Shown: one piece after another, positions 1 through 5,753 of the stretch
Position numbering within the stretch: position 1 is the first letter of the stretch
Layout: each line of letters starts with the position of its first letter
Assembly (NCBI GenBank): GCA_903872555.1
Contig: CAIQLE010000295.1
Span: forward strand, 1 to 5,753
Length of the DNA stretch: 5,753 nt
Origin: an uncultured bacterium
GTDB taxonomy: Bacteria > Pseudomonadota > Gammaproteobacteria > Burkholderiales > Burkholderiaceae_D
Reading direction: 5' to 3'
Program-made: the position numbers and the translations under genes
Notes under the pieces: generated by a model
What the model was told of the DNA's origin: nothing
Seen by the model: only the letters and a program-made list of their open reading frames with translations
Databases searched by the model: none

Positions 1-320
1 GCGGAGGTGTTGATGCTGATCTTGTCGGCACCTGCATTAAGCAAACGGCGCACATCATCCACTACGCGCACGCCACCACCGACGGTGAGCGGAATGAACA
101 CCTGCGAGGCGACCGCTTCTATGATGTGAAGAATCAGATCGCGATCATCCGATGAGGCGGTGATATCCAGAAAGGTGAGTTCATCGGCACCCTGCTCGTC
201 ATAACGACGCGCGATTTCTACCGGATCACCCGCGTCGCGCAATTCGAGAAAATTGACTCCCTTGACCACCCTTCCGGCGGTCACATCCAGACAGGGAATG
301 ATGCGTTTGGCAAGGCTCAT
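1..320 (-). CDS. hisF: Imidazole glycerol phosphate synthase cyclase subunit HisF (3' part cut off by window edge)
   Basis: HisF is the cyclase half of the cytoplasmic HisHF enzyme. It uses ammonia delivered by HisH to turn PRFAR into imidazole glycerol phosphate and AICAR. My translation from the ATG at 320-318 begins [21 protein letters not shown], the family's characteristic start. Asp12 matches the catalytic Asp11 of Thermotoga HisF and Lys20 its Lys19. The next beta strands of the (beta/alpha)8 barrel follow: FLDITAS (about residues 50-56) and the phosphate-binding LTVGGGVR (about 78-85), then ADKISINTS at the edge. Only 106 codons are present of a protein that is usually about 250-257 residues, so the second catalytic Asp (Asp130 type) is outside the window. 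The start lies 1 bp after the hisA stop (TGACATG), which implies translational coupling. A GAAGA motif at 330-326 with a 5-nt spacer could serve as its ribosome binding site. Identity is certain; completeness cannot be judged. Confidence 0.97.
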   Translation of the reverse strand, partial: MSLAKRIIPCLDVTAGRVVKGVNFLELRDAGDPVEIARRYDEQGADELTFLDITASSDDRDLILHIIEAVASQVFIPLTVGGGVRVVDDVRRLLNAGADKISINTS

Positions 321-321
321 G

Positions 322-1101
322 TCAGTCTTCGTCGAGCTCACCGCTGAGCTGATCGGCGCGCTCCTGTGCCTGTAGCAGGTTGAGCGTGCCTTCGTAAATG
401 GAACGGCCGCAAATCACACCTTGTATGCCTTCGTCTTCGACGGCGCACAGGGCTTCAACGTCTTTGATATCGTGCACGCCGCCCGAGGCGATGACAGGAA
501 TCGTCATACTCTGCGCCAGCTTGACAGTGGCTTCGATGTTCACGCCCTTCATCATGCCGTCGCGGCCGATGTCGGTATAGACAATGGCTTCGCAACCATA
601 GTCTTCGAATTTTTTGGCCAGATCGATGACTTCATGCCCTGACAGCTTGCTCCAGCCATCGGTGGCGACCTTGCCATCTTTCGCATCCAGTCCGACGATG
701 ATCTGCCCCGGAAATGCGCTGCAGGCATCATGCAAAAAGCCCGGGCTTTTGACAGCTGCCGTGCCAATGATGATGTAGCTCAGGCCGTCATCCAGATAGC
801 GTTCTATGGTGTCGAGATCACGAATACCGCCGCCCAGCTGTACCGGAATCTGCTCTATGCCATGTTCTTCGGCATAGTCGCGTACGGCAGCGATGATGGA
901 TTTAATCGCCGGCTCATTCTTGGGCTTGCCAGCAAAGGCGCCGTTCAGGTCCACCAGATGCAGGCGTCGCGCGCCCTGCTCCAGCCAGTGTCTTGCCATC
1001 TGGCCCGGGTCTTCAGAAAACACCGTGACCTGATCCATGTCACCTTGCTTGAGGCGCACACAGTGGCCGTCCTTGAGATCAATAGCGGGTATGAGCAGCA
1101 T
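322..1101 (-). CDS. hisA: ProFAR isomerase HisA (phosphoribosylformimino-AICAR-P isomerase)
   Basis: HisA catalyses the Amadori rearrangement of ProFAR to PRFAR, the fourth histidine step, in the cytoplasm. The 259-residue protein is a (beta/alpha)8 barrel related to HisF. It starts [17 protein letters not shown] with the catalytic base Asp8. It carries LGGGIRD (89-95) and ASGGV (205-209) as the two phosphate-binding loops, VGLDAKDG (136-143) whose Asp139 fits the second catalytic Asp (Asp127 of Thermotoga), and TDIGRDGM (176-183). It is slightly longer than the roughly 245-residue norm, with extra residues around 74-84 ([11 protein letters not shown]) and an acidic tail ending ELDED. The region around 74-84 is, from memory, typical of betaproteobacterial HisA. 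The upstream frame has no other ATG or GTG before an in-frame stop at 1131-1129, so the start is fixed, although no Shine-Dalgarno sequence is seen. It follows hisH by 54 bp and is almost fused to hisF. Confidence in function is very high. Confidence 0.98.
   Translation of the reverse strand: MLLIPAIDLKDGHCVRLKQGDMDQVTVFSEDPGQMARHWLEQGARRLHLVDLNGAFAGKPKNEPAIKSIIAAVRDYAEEHGIEQIPVQLGGGIRDLDTIERYLDDGLSYIIIGTAAVKSPGFLHDACSAFPGQIIVGLDAKDGKVATDGWSKLSGHEVIDLAKKFEDYGCEAIVYTDIGRDGMMKGVNIEATVKLAQSMTIPVIASGGVHDIKDVEALCAVEDEGIQGVICGRSIYEGTLNLLQAQERADQLSGELDED
326..330 (-). promoter_or_regulatory. Possible hisF ribosome binding site
   Basis: GAAGA on the coding strand at 330-326, inside the last hisA codons, is 5 nt upstream of the hisF ATG. 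It is a partial match to the Shine-Dalgarno consensus. With the hisA stop only 1 bp before the hisF start, ribosomes finishing hisA could also re-initiate directly. Confidence 0.4.
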
Positions 1102-1155
1102 AGCTACGGAGCGTTGTGAGTAATTAAGTTAAGAGATGGTATACGGCGGCAGGCA
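1102..1155 (-). other. 54-bp hisH-hisA intergenic gap, AT-rich core
   Basis: This is the longest gap in the operon. On the coding strand it has a GC-rich beginning and then an AT-rich stretch with a tandem CTTAA CTTAA followed by TTA (about 1133-1121), ending CTCCGTAGCT just before the hisA ATG. There is no GGAG/GAGG-type sequence at the right distance from that start. I see no convincing -10/-35 pair on the coding strand and no terminator hairpin. The AT-rich stretch might act as an unstructured ribosome-loading (S1-type) region for hisA; this is inference only. Confidence 0.4.
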
Positions 1156-1794
1156 TTAAGGCTTCCACTGTACAAAATTTTTGTAGAGCTGCAAACCGGC
1201 CGTTGCGCTTTTTTCTGGGTGGAATTGCGTAGCAAAAATATTATCCCGTCCCGCAGCACAACAAAACGGCGCGCCATACGCAGTTTCAGCCAGCAAGTGT
1301 GCGGGATTCTCAGGCACGGCATAGTAGCTGTGCACGAAATAAAAATAACTGCCCTCTGCAACACCCTCCCACATAGGATGGGCCTGAGTCTGATGTACGC
1401 GGTTCCAGCCCATTTGCGGCACCTTAAAGCGTGAACCATCGGGCTGCAACTGATCATCCAGACGGAAACGCAGCACCTTGCCCGGCATCAGTGACAGACA
1501 ATGAGCGTCGCCTTCTTCGCTCCAGTCAAACAGCATTTGTTCACCGACACAGACACCAAACAAGGGTTTGTTGCGCGCAGCTTCCAGCAAGGCTTCTTGC
1601 ACACCTGACTCGCGCAGCGAGCGCATGCAATCAGGCATCGCGCCCTGACCCGGCAAGACCACGCGATCAGCCGCACGTATGGCATCCGGCTCACCGGAAA
1701 TCACCACCTCGGCTTCGGGCGCGACATGCATCAGGGCCTGCGCAACTGAGCGCAGATTGCCCATACCGTAATCAACTACGACGATCTTGTTCAT
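1156..1794 (-). CDS. hisH: Imidazole glycerol phosphate synthase glutaminase subunit HisH
   Basis: HisH is the class I glutamine amidotransferase subunit that hydrolyses glutamine and passes ammonia through the HisF barrel to the cyclase site. The 212-residue product (family usually 200-215) starts [16 protein letters not shown], the standard HisH N-terminus. It has the oxyanion-strand motif [10 protein letters not shown] (48-57), the nucleophile elbow GVCVGEQML with Cys82, and the rest of the triad in FHPEKS (His192, Glu194). The motif MGWN (128-131) and the HSYYAVP segment (155-161) are also family typical. The elbow reads GVCVGEQ rather than the common GICLGMQ, a conservative variant that keeps the nucleophile. 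The upstream frame runs into a stop at 1845-1843 with no other ATG or GTG, so the start is sure, but no Shine-Dalgarno sequence is visible before it. It is separated from hisB by 52 bp and from hisA by 54 bp, the two largest gaps here. Identity is essentially certain. Confidence 0.98.
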   Translation of the reverse strand: MNKIVVVDYGMGNLRSVAQALMHVAPEAEVVISGEPDAIRAADRVVLPGQGAMPDCMRSLRESGVQEALLEAARNKPLFGVCVGEQMLFDWSEEGDAHCLSLMPGKVLRFRLDDQLQPDGSRFKVPQMGWNRVHQTQAHPMWEGVAEGSYFYFVHSYYAVPENPAHLLAETAYGAPFCCAAGRDNIFATQFHPEKSATAGLQLYKNFVQWKP

Positions 1795-1846
1795 GGATGT
1801 TGTGTCTGCGCGCAGGCCCGTAGAAAAGCGACCCGCCTGCCCTCAG
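1795..1846 (-). other. 52-bp hisB-hisH intergenic gap with inverted repeat
   Basis: The gap contains an inverted repeat: GCAGGC at 1840-1835 and GCCTGC at 1817-1812 on the coding strand, a 6-bp GC-rich stem around a 17-nt loop. The second arm overlaps a perfect 10-bp palindrome, CTGCGCGCAG (1815-1806), so the two pairings compete. No U-run follows, so it is not an intrinsic terminator. The 11 nt directly before the hisH ATG (ACACAACATCC) contain no Shine-Dalgarno sequence. A role as an mRNA stability or processing element is possible but unproven, and a 6-bp repeat can arise by chance. Confidence 0.35.
1812..1840 (-). repeat. Inverted repeat GCAGGC/GCCTGC between hisB and hisH
   Basis: The arms lie at 1840-1835 and 1817-1812 and match perfectly over 6 bp, with a 17-nt spacer (1834-1818) containing CTTTTC. 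In the his transcript this would give a small GC-rich stem shortly before the hisH start. The stem does not extend beyond 6 bp in either direction. The sequence match is certain; any function is speculative. Confidence 0.35.
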
Positions 1847-2443
1847 TCAAAGGCTGCCTTTGGTCGAAGGAATCGTGCCTGCCGCACGCGCATCAAGTTC
1901 ACTGGCCATGCGCAGTGCGCGGCCAAAGGCCTTGAAAACAGTTTCGCACTGATGATGCGCATTTTCGCCGCGCAGATTATCAATGTGCACCGTCGCCAGC
2001 GCATGGTTGACGAAGCCCTGGAAAAATTCATGGGTCAGGTCCACATCAAACTGGCCAATCATGGAGCGCTTGAAAGGAACGTGAAACTCCAGGCCGGGAC
2101 GGCCAGAAAAATCAATCACAACGCGTGACAGCGCCTCGTCCAGTGGGACATAGGCATGGCCGTAGCGGCGTATGCCTTTTTTATCGCCCATGGCTTTGGC
2201 AAAGGCCTGACCGAGGGTGATGCCGACGTCTTCTACCGTGTGGTGGCCATCAATATGCAGATCGCCCTTGGCCGAGATGTCCAGATCAATCAGCCCGTGA
2301 CGGGCGATCTGATCCAGCATGTGGTCAAGGAAGGGCACACCGGTATCCAGCTTTTGCTGGCCGGTGCCATCGATATTGATCGCGACCCGGATCTGGGTCT
2401 CGTTAGTGTCGCGGACGACTTCTGCTTTGCGTTGCATGGACAT
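1847..2443 (-). CDS. hisB: Imidazoleglycerol-phosphate dehydratase HisB (monofunctional)
   Basis: HisB removes water from imidazole glycerol phosphate to give imidazole acetol phosphate, the sixth step. It is a manganese enzyme of the GHMP-like fold that assembles into 24-mers. The 198-residue product shows every metal and substrate motif: [13 protein letters not shown] (38-50), DGHHTVED (65-72), [11 protein letters not shown] (95-105), [10 protein letters not shown] (135-144) and [18 protein letters not shown] (160-177), the last with the paired His163/His164. Length equals that of stand-alone dehydratases, and there is no N-terminal HAD phosphatase domain of the enterobacterial fused HisB type, so histidinol-phosphate must be dephosphorylated by another enzyme. 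The start is given at the ATG at 2443-2441 (MSMQRKAEV), but Met3 at 2437-2435 is an equally good candidate because neither is preceded by a clear Shine-Dalgarno sequence. It lies 13 bp after hisC. Confidence 0.98.
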   Translation of the reverse strand: MSMQRKAEVVRDTNETQIRVAINIDGTGQQKLDTGVPFLDHMLDQIARHGLIDLDISAKGDLHIDGHHTVEDVGITLGQAFAKAMGDKKGIRRYGHAYVPLDEALSRVVIDFSGRPGLEFHVPFKRSMIGQFDVDLTHEFFQGFVNHALATVHIDNLRGENAHHQCETVFKAFGRALRMASELDARAAGTIPSTKGSL

Positions 2444-2456
2444 GATGTATAGGCGG

Positions 2457-3545
2457 TCAGGGATTCAGGCTGGACTGCAGCGCCGCCAGAAAGAGCGCGT
2501 TTTCTGCAGGAGTGCTGACGGTAATTCGCAGGCAATTCTCCAGCAGTGCATGCATTTTACCGACATTTTTCACCAATACCTTGTGTGTCAGCAGACGCTC
2601 GAAAACTTGCGTACCGCTGATGCCGGGCTGAGTGATACGAATCAGGATGAAATTGGCCGAAGACGGGAAGACTTCCACACCCGCTATGGCTTTCATGGAT
2701 GCGGCAAGCTGGCTGCGCTCGCTGCAGATATGCGCTGCCTGCGTATCGAGGATCTCGCTGTGCTCCAGCAGGAATTCAGCCGTCGCCTCGCTCAGTACAT
2801 TGATGTTGTAGGGCGGCCTTACTTTATCGAACTCGGCCAGCAACTCAGGCGCAGCCGACATATAGCCCAGACGTATGCCTGCCAGTCCCAGCTTAGAGAC
2901 TGTGCGCATCACGATCACATTCGGAAATTCAGGCAGGCGCGGCATGAAACTGGTGCCGGCAAACGGCTGATAGGCCTCATCGACGATCACGATGCCGGTG
3001 TCACCCACCTCATGAATAATGGCCAGCATGGCGTCGAGATCGAATAAATTCCCTGTAGGGTTATTCGGATAGGCCAGATAAGTCACAGCCGGCCTGTGCT
3101 TGCGCACTGCATCCAGCATCGCCGGCAAATCCAGTGTCAGGTCAGCCTGCAATGGCACACCCACAAATTCCAGACCCGCCAATTGCGCCGACATCGCATA
3201 CATCACAAAACCGGGCACAGGTGCTAGCACCTTCGCGCCGGGTTTGGCGCAGGCCACAGAAACGATGGAAATTAATTCGTCCGAGCCATTCCCGAGGATG
3301 ACATCAAAGCCGGCAGGCACACCGAGTTTCTTGCGTATGGCGGCTTTCAGCGCAGCATAGCTGGGCACAGGATAGCGATTGAGGGCAATCGCACCTAATC
3401 GCTCACCTAACTGTCGCTGCAATTCAGGTGACAGCGTGTAGGGATTTTCCATCGCATCGAGCTTGACCAGCCCGGATGCATCCTGCACGTGATACGCAGA
3501 CAGGGCGCGCACATCGGCGCGGATAATATTTTCAGTGACAGACAT
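2457..3545 (-). CDS. hisC: Histidinol-phosphate aminotransferase HisC
   Basis: HisC is a PLP-dependent fold type I aminotransferase that converts imidazole acetol phosphate and glutamate to histidinol phosphate and 2-oxoglutarate. The 362-residue protein has the usual family length. Visible landmarks are LDAMENPY (29-36) of the substrate-binding N-terminus, LGNGSDELI (84-92) in the PLP cradle, YPNNPTGN (159-166), the cofactor-contacting VDEAY (188-192), the Schiff-base lysine Lys218 in [10 protein letters not shown], Arg225 in GIRLGY for the PLP phosphate, and the substrate-carboxylate/phosphate Arg340 in NCLRITVS. It sits 12 bp after hisD and 13 bp before hisB, consistent with its job between HisB and HisD. 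Only a weak TGAG lies upstream of its ATG. HisC-like enzymes can also act on aromatic or cobalamin substrates, but the operon position makes the histidine role firm. Confidence 0.97.
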   Translation of the reverse strand: MSVTENIIRADVRALSAYHVQDASGLVKLDAMENPYTLSPELQRQLGERLGAIALNRYPVPSYAALKAAIRKKLGVPAGFDVILGNGSDELISIVSVACAKPGAKVLAPVPGFVMYAMSAQLAGLEFVGVPLQADLTLDLPAMLDAVRKHRPAVTYLAYPNNPTGNLFDLDAMLAIIHEVGDTGIVIVDEAYQPFAGTSFMPRLPEFPNVIVMRTVSKLGLAGIRLGYMSAAPELLAEFDKVRPPYNINVLSEATAEFLLEHSEILDTQAAHICSERSQLAASMKAIAGVEVFPSSANFILIRITQPGISGTQVFERLLTHKVLVKNVGKMHALLENCLRITVSTPAENALFLAALQSSLNP

Positions 3546-3557
3546 CAGCGGCTCATT

Positions 3558-4874
3558 TCAATCGCAGTCGGCCGAGCGCGCATGCGCCTGCAGGCCTTCG
3601 CCGTAGGCGAGTTCAGCCGCGATCTTACCCAGCGTCTGTGCGCCCGCTTCACTCACATGAATAATGGATGAGCGCTTCTGAAAATCGTACACACCCAGAG
3701 GTGAAGAAAATCGCGCCGTACGTGAGGTCGGCAGCACATGATTCGGGCCGGCGCAGTAATCACCCAGCGACTCTGATGAAAAGCGACCAAGGAACATAGC
3801 GCCTGCGTGACGTATCTTGTCAGCCCAGAGCGTCGGATTGGCTGCTGAAATTTCCAGATGCTCGGCAGCGATCAGATTGGCGATCTCGCAGGCTTCATCC
3901 ATGTCGCGCACTTTGATCATGGCACCGCGCTGGGTCAGCGAGGTGCGAATCACGTCCTTGCGCGGCATATCAGCGATGAGTTTATTCACACTTGCCTGAA
4001 CCCGCGCCAGATAAGTGGCATCCGGGCAGACCAGAATCGACTGCGCCAGTTCATCATGCTCAGCCTGAGAAAACAGATCCATGGCCACCCAGTCCGGATC
4101 GGTCGTGCCATCAGCCAGCACCAGAATTTCAGACGGTCCGGCAATCATGTCGATGCCGACGATGCCAAACACGCGGCGCTTGGCAGCCGCCACATAGGCA
4201 TTGCCGGGACCGACGATTTTATCGACTTGCGGAATGGTGGCCGTGCCATGCGCCAGAGCTGCCACCGCCTGCGCACCGCCGATGGTGAAGACACGGTCAA
4301 CACCGGCAATTTCTGCCGCTGCCAGCACCAGAGGATTTTTTACGCCATCCGGTGTCGGCACCACCATAATGATTTCGCCCACGCCGGCCACTTTCGCCGG
4401 TATGGCATTCATCAGCACCGATGAGGGATAGGCTGCCTTGCCGCCGGGGACATAGATGCCGACTTTATCCAGCGCCGTGACTTTCTGACCCAGCACCGTG
4501 CCATCGGCTTCGGTAAAGCTGAAGCCCTCGGAACCGCATTCTTTTTTCTGGCGCTCGTGATACACACGCACACGTTCGGCAGCCTGTTGCAGGGCATCGC
4601 GGCGCGCGGCTGGCAAGCTGTTCAGCGCTGCCTGCATTTCAGCACGCGGGATTTCCAGCGCTGACATATGCGTCGCCGAGAGGCGGTCAAATTTCTGCGT
4701 GTATTCCAGAACGGCCGCATCACCGCGTTGCTTTACATCGGCAATGATGCCGGCGGCGGCACGGTCAATCGCCTCGTCTTCCGATGCCTCGAAAGCGAGC
4801 ACTGCCATTAACTTGGCCTGAAAATCGGTATCGGCCGTGTCGAGCTGACGCAGAGTGAGAGTCGTGACTGTCAT
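3558..4874 (-). CDS. hisD: Histidinol dehydrogenase HisD
   Basis: HisD performs the last two steps of the pathway, oxidising L-histidinol through the aldehyde to L-histidine with two NAD+, as a zinc-dependent homodimer. The 438-residue length matches the family (about 430-440). The NAD-binding region includes [12 protein letters not shown] (141-152), TIGGAQA (197-203) and [15 protein letters not shown] (219-233). The zinc ligands are all recognisable: Gln270 and His273 in FSQAEHDE, Asp372 in [14 protein letters not shown], and His431 in LQAHARSA. The catalytic pair Glu338-His339 is in AAEHLE. These match Gln259, His262, Asp360, His419 and Glu326-His327 of the E. coli enzyme. The start lies 5 bp after the hisG stop; a weak GGA about 11 nt upstream is the only ribosome-binding hint, so coupling to hisG is likely. 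Nothing is missing or unusual. Confidence 0.98.
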   Translation of the reverse strand: MTVTTLTLRQLDTADTDFQAKLMAVLAFEASEDEAIDRAAAGIIADVKQRGDAAVLEYTQKFDRLSATHMSALEIPRAEMQAALNSLPAARRDALQQAAERVRVYHERQKKECGSEGFSFTEADGTVLGQKVTALDKVGIYVPGGKAAYPSSVLMNAIPAKVAGVGEIIMVVPTPDGVKNPLVLAAAEIAGVDRVFTIGGAQAVAALAHGTATIPQVDKIVGPGNAYVAAAKRRVFGIVGIDMIAGPSEILVLADGTTDPDWVAMDLFSQAEHDELAQSILVCPDATYLARVQASVNKLIADMPRKDVIRTSLTQRGAMIKVRDMDEACEIANLIAAEHLEISAANPTLWADKIRHAGAMFLGRFSSESLGDYCAGPNHVLPTSRTARFSSPLGVYDFQKRSSIIHVSEAGAQTLGKIAAELAYGEGLQAHARSADCD

Positions 4875-4879
4875 GAATT

Positions 4880-5536
4880 TTAAGATCCGTTACCGCGCTG
4901 CGATGCGCTTTCGAATGCATCAATGATGGGCTGTAATTTTTCGCGCTTGAGCTTTAAGGCAGCACGGTTCACGACCAGCCGTGAAGAGATGTCCATGATG
5001 TGCTCGACTTCAACCAGATGATTGGCGCGCAGCGTGCTGCCGGTCGAGACCAGATCCACAATTGCATCGGACAGGCCGACCAATGGGCCCAGCTCCATAG
5101 AGCCATACAGCTTGATCATGTCCACATGCAGGCCCTTGGCCGCAAAGTGTTCGCGTGCGACTTGCACATACTTGGTTGCCACTCGCAGACGGGCGCCCTG
5201 ACGCACCGCATGGGCATAATCAAAACCGGCCGGCACCGCAACCGACATACGGCATTTTGCGATATTCAGATCGACGGGCTGATACAGGCCTTCGCCGCCA
5301 TGCTCCAGCAAGACATCTTTACCTGCCACGCCAAAATCTGCGGCGCCATATTGCACATAAGTCGGCACATCAGAAGCGCGCACAATGATCACGCGCAGCT
5401 GTGGATCACTGGTCGGCAAGATCAGCTTGCGCGATTTTTCAGGATCTTCCAGCACGACGATGCCAGCCGCTTCAAGCAGGGGCAGAGTCTCTTCAAAGAT
5501 GCGGCCTTTGGACAGCGCCAGTGTCAGCGTCTGATT

Positions 5537-5539
<3 letters not shown>
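4880..5539 (-). CDS. hisG: ATP phosphoribosyltransferase catalytic subunit, short form HisG(S)
   Basis: HisG catalyses the committed first step, joining ATP and PRPP to N1-(5-phosphoribosyl)-ATP. The 219-residue protein is the short form: it contains the two periplasmic-binding-protein-like catalytic lobes but ends shortly after [12 protein letters not shown] (189-200), without the roughly 80-residue C-terminal histidine-binding domain of long HisG. Motifs include [15 protein letters not shown] (8-22), [13 protein letters not shown] (65-77), [15 protein letters not shown] (144-158) and the PRPP-binding segment [12 protein letters not shown] (162-173). Short forms are known to need the HisZ regulatory subunit (a histidyl-tRNA synthetase-like protein) for activity and histidine feedback. 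No hisZ is in the window; in many betaproteobacteria it sits near hflC and purA. The ATG overlaps the murA stop by one base and has an AGAGAG ribosome binding site 7 nt upstream, the best in the window. Confidence 0.98.

Positions 5540-5753
<214 letters not shown>

Noticed and set aside
1114..1145. Possible plus-strand promoter in the hisH-hisA gap (TTGTGA at 1114-1119, TATACG at 1140-1145)
   Set aside because: The spacer would be 20 bp, longer than the usual 16-18, both boxes are imperfect, and there is no plus-strand gene for it to serve.
1806..1840. Intrinsic terminator between hisB and hisH
   Set aside because: The stem is only 6 bp with a 17-nt loop and no U-run follows it on the coding strand; termination here would also cut off hisH, hisA and hisF.
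2319..3047. A 242-codon plus-strand open frame opposite hisC and the start of hisB
   Set aside because: It lies wholly antisense to two genes with intact catalytic motifs, its translation resembles no family I know, and long antisense frames are common opposite conserved GC-rich genes.
3858..4424. A 188-codon plus-strand open frame opposite hisD, rich in His, Arg and Gln
   Set aside because: The odd composition is what antisense reading of a conserved alanine- and valine-rich gene yields; there is no ribosome binding site or family resemblance.

Overview
The window is a nearly gapless piece of a bacterial histidine biosynthesis operon, read entirely on the minus strand. In transcription order (right to left) it holds the 3' end of murA, then hisG, hisD, hisC, hisB, hisH, hisA and the first 106 codons of hisF. 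Every complete gene is intact, has its family's usual length and keeps the expected catalytic residues. I see no RNA gene, mobile element, CRISPR array, attachment site or plus-strand gene.

The organism is probably a betaproteobacterium of the order Burkholderiales, perhaps from the Oxalobacteraceae (Undibacterium/Herbaspirillum-like). The grounds are the murA-hisGDCBHAF order, a short-form HisG that needs a separate HisZ, a stand-alone HisB without a phosphatase domain, and the look of the proteins. This placement is from memory of the families and not from a search. Base composition looks moderately GC-rich and even across the window (judged by eye, not counted).

Layout: murA and hisG overlap by one base (TAATG). 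The following gaps are 5 bp (hisG-hisD), 12 bp (hisD-hisC) and 13 bp (hisC-hisB). Two longer gaps of 52 and 54 bp lie on either side of hisH. hisA and hisF are 1 bp apart. No promoter or strong terminator is visible, so the whole block is probably one transcript whose promoter lies off the right edge, upstream of or within murA or beyond it.

Pathway: HisG (with HisZ encoded elsewhere) joins PRPP and ATP. HisE and HisI, absent here and expected just past the left edge, would process the product to ProFAR, which HisA isomerises. HisH supplies ammonia to HisF, which makes imidazole glycerol phosphate plus AICAR. HisB dehydrates this, HisC transaminates it, a separate histidinol-phosphatase (not in the window) removes the phosphate, and HisD oxidises histidinol to histidine. 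MurA belongs to peptidoglycan synthesis and is linked to the his genes only by position.

I found no new biological system. The points most worth a second look are the two unusually long gaps around hisH, one of which carries an inverted repeat, the lack of Shine-Dalgarno sequences at several starts, and the dependence on an unlinked hisZ.
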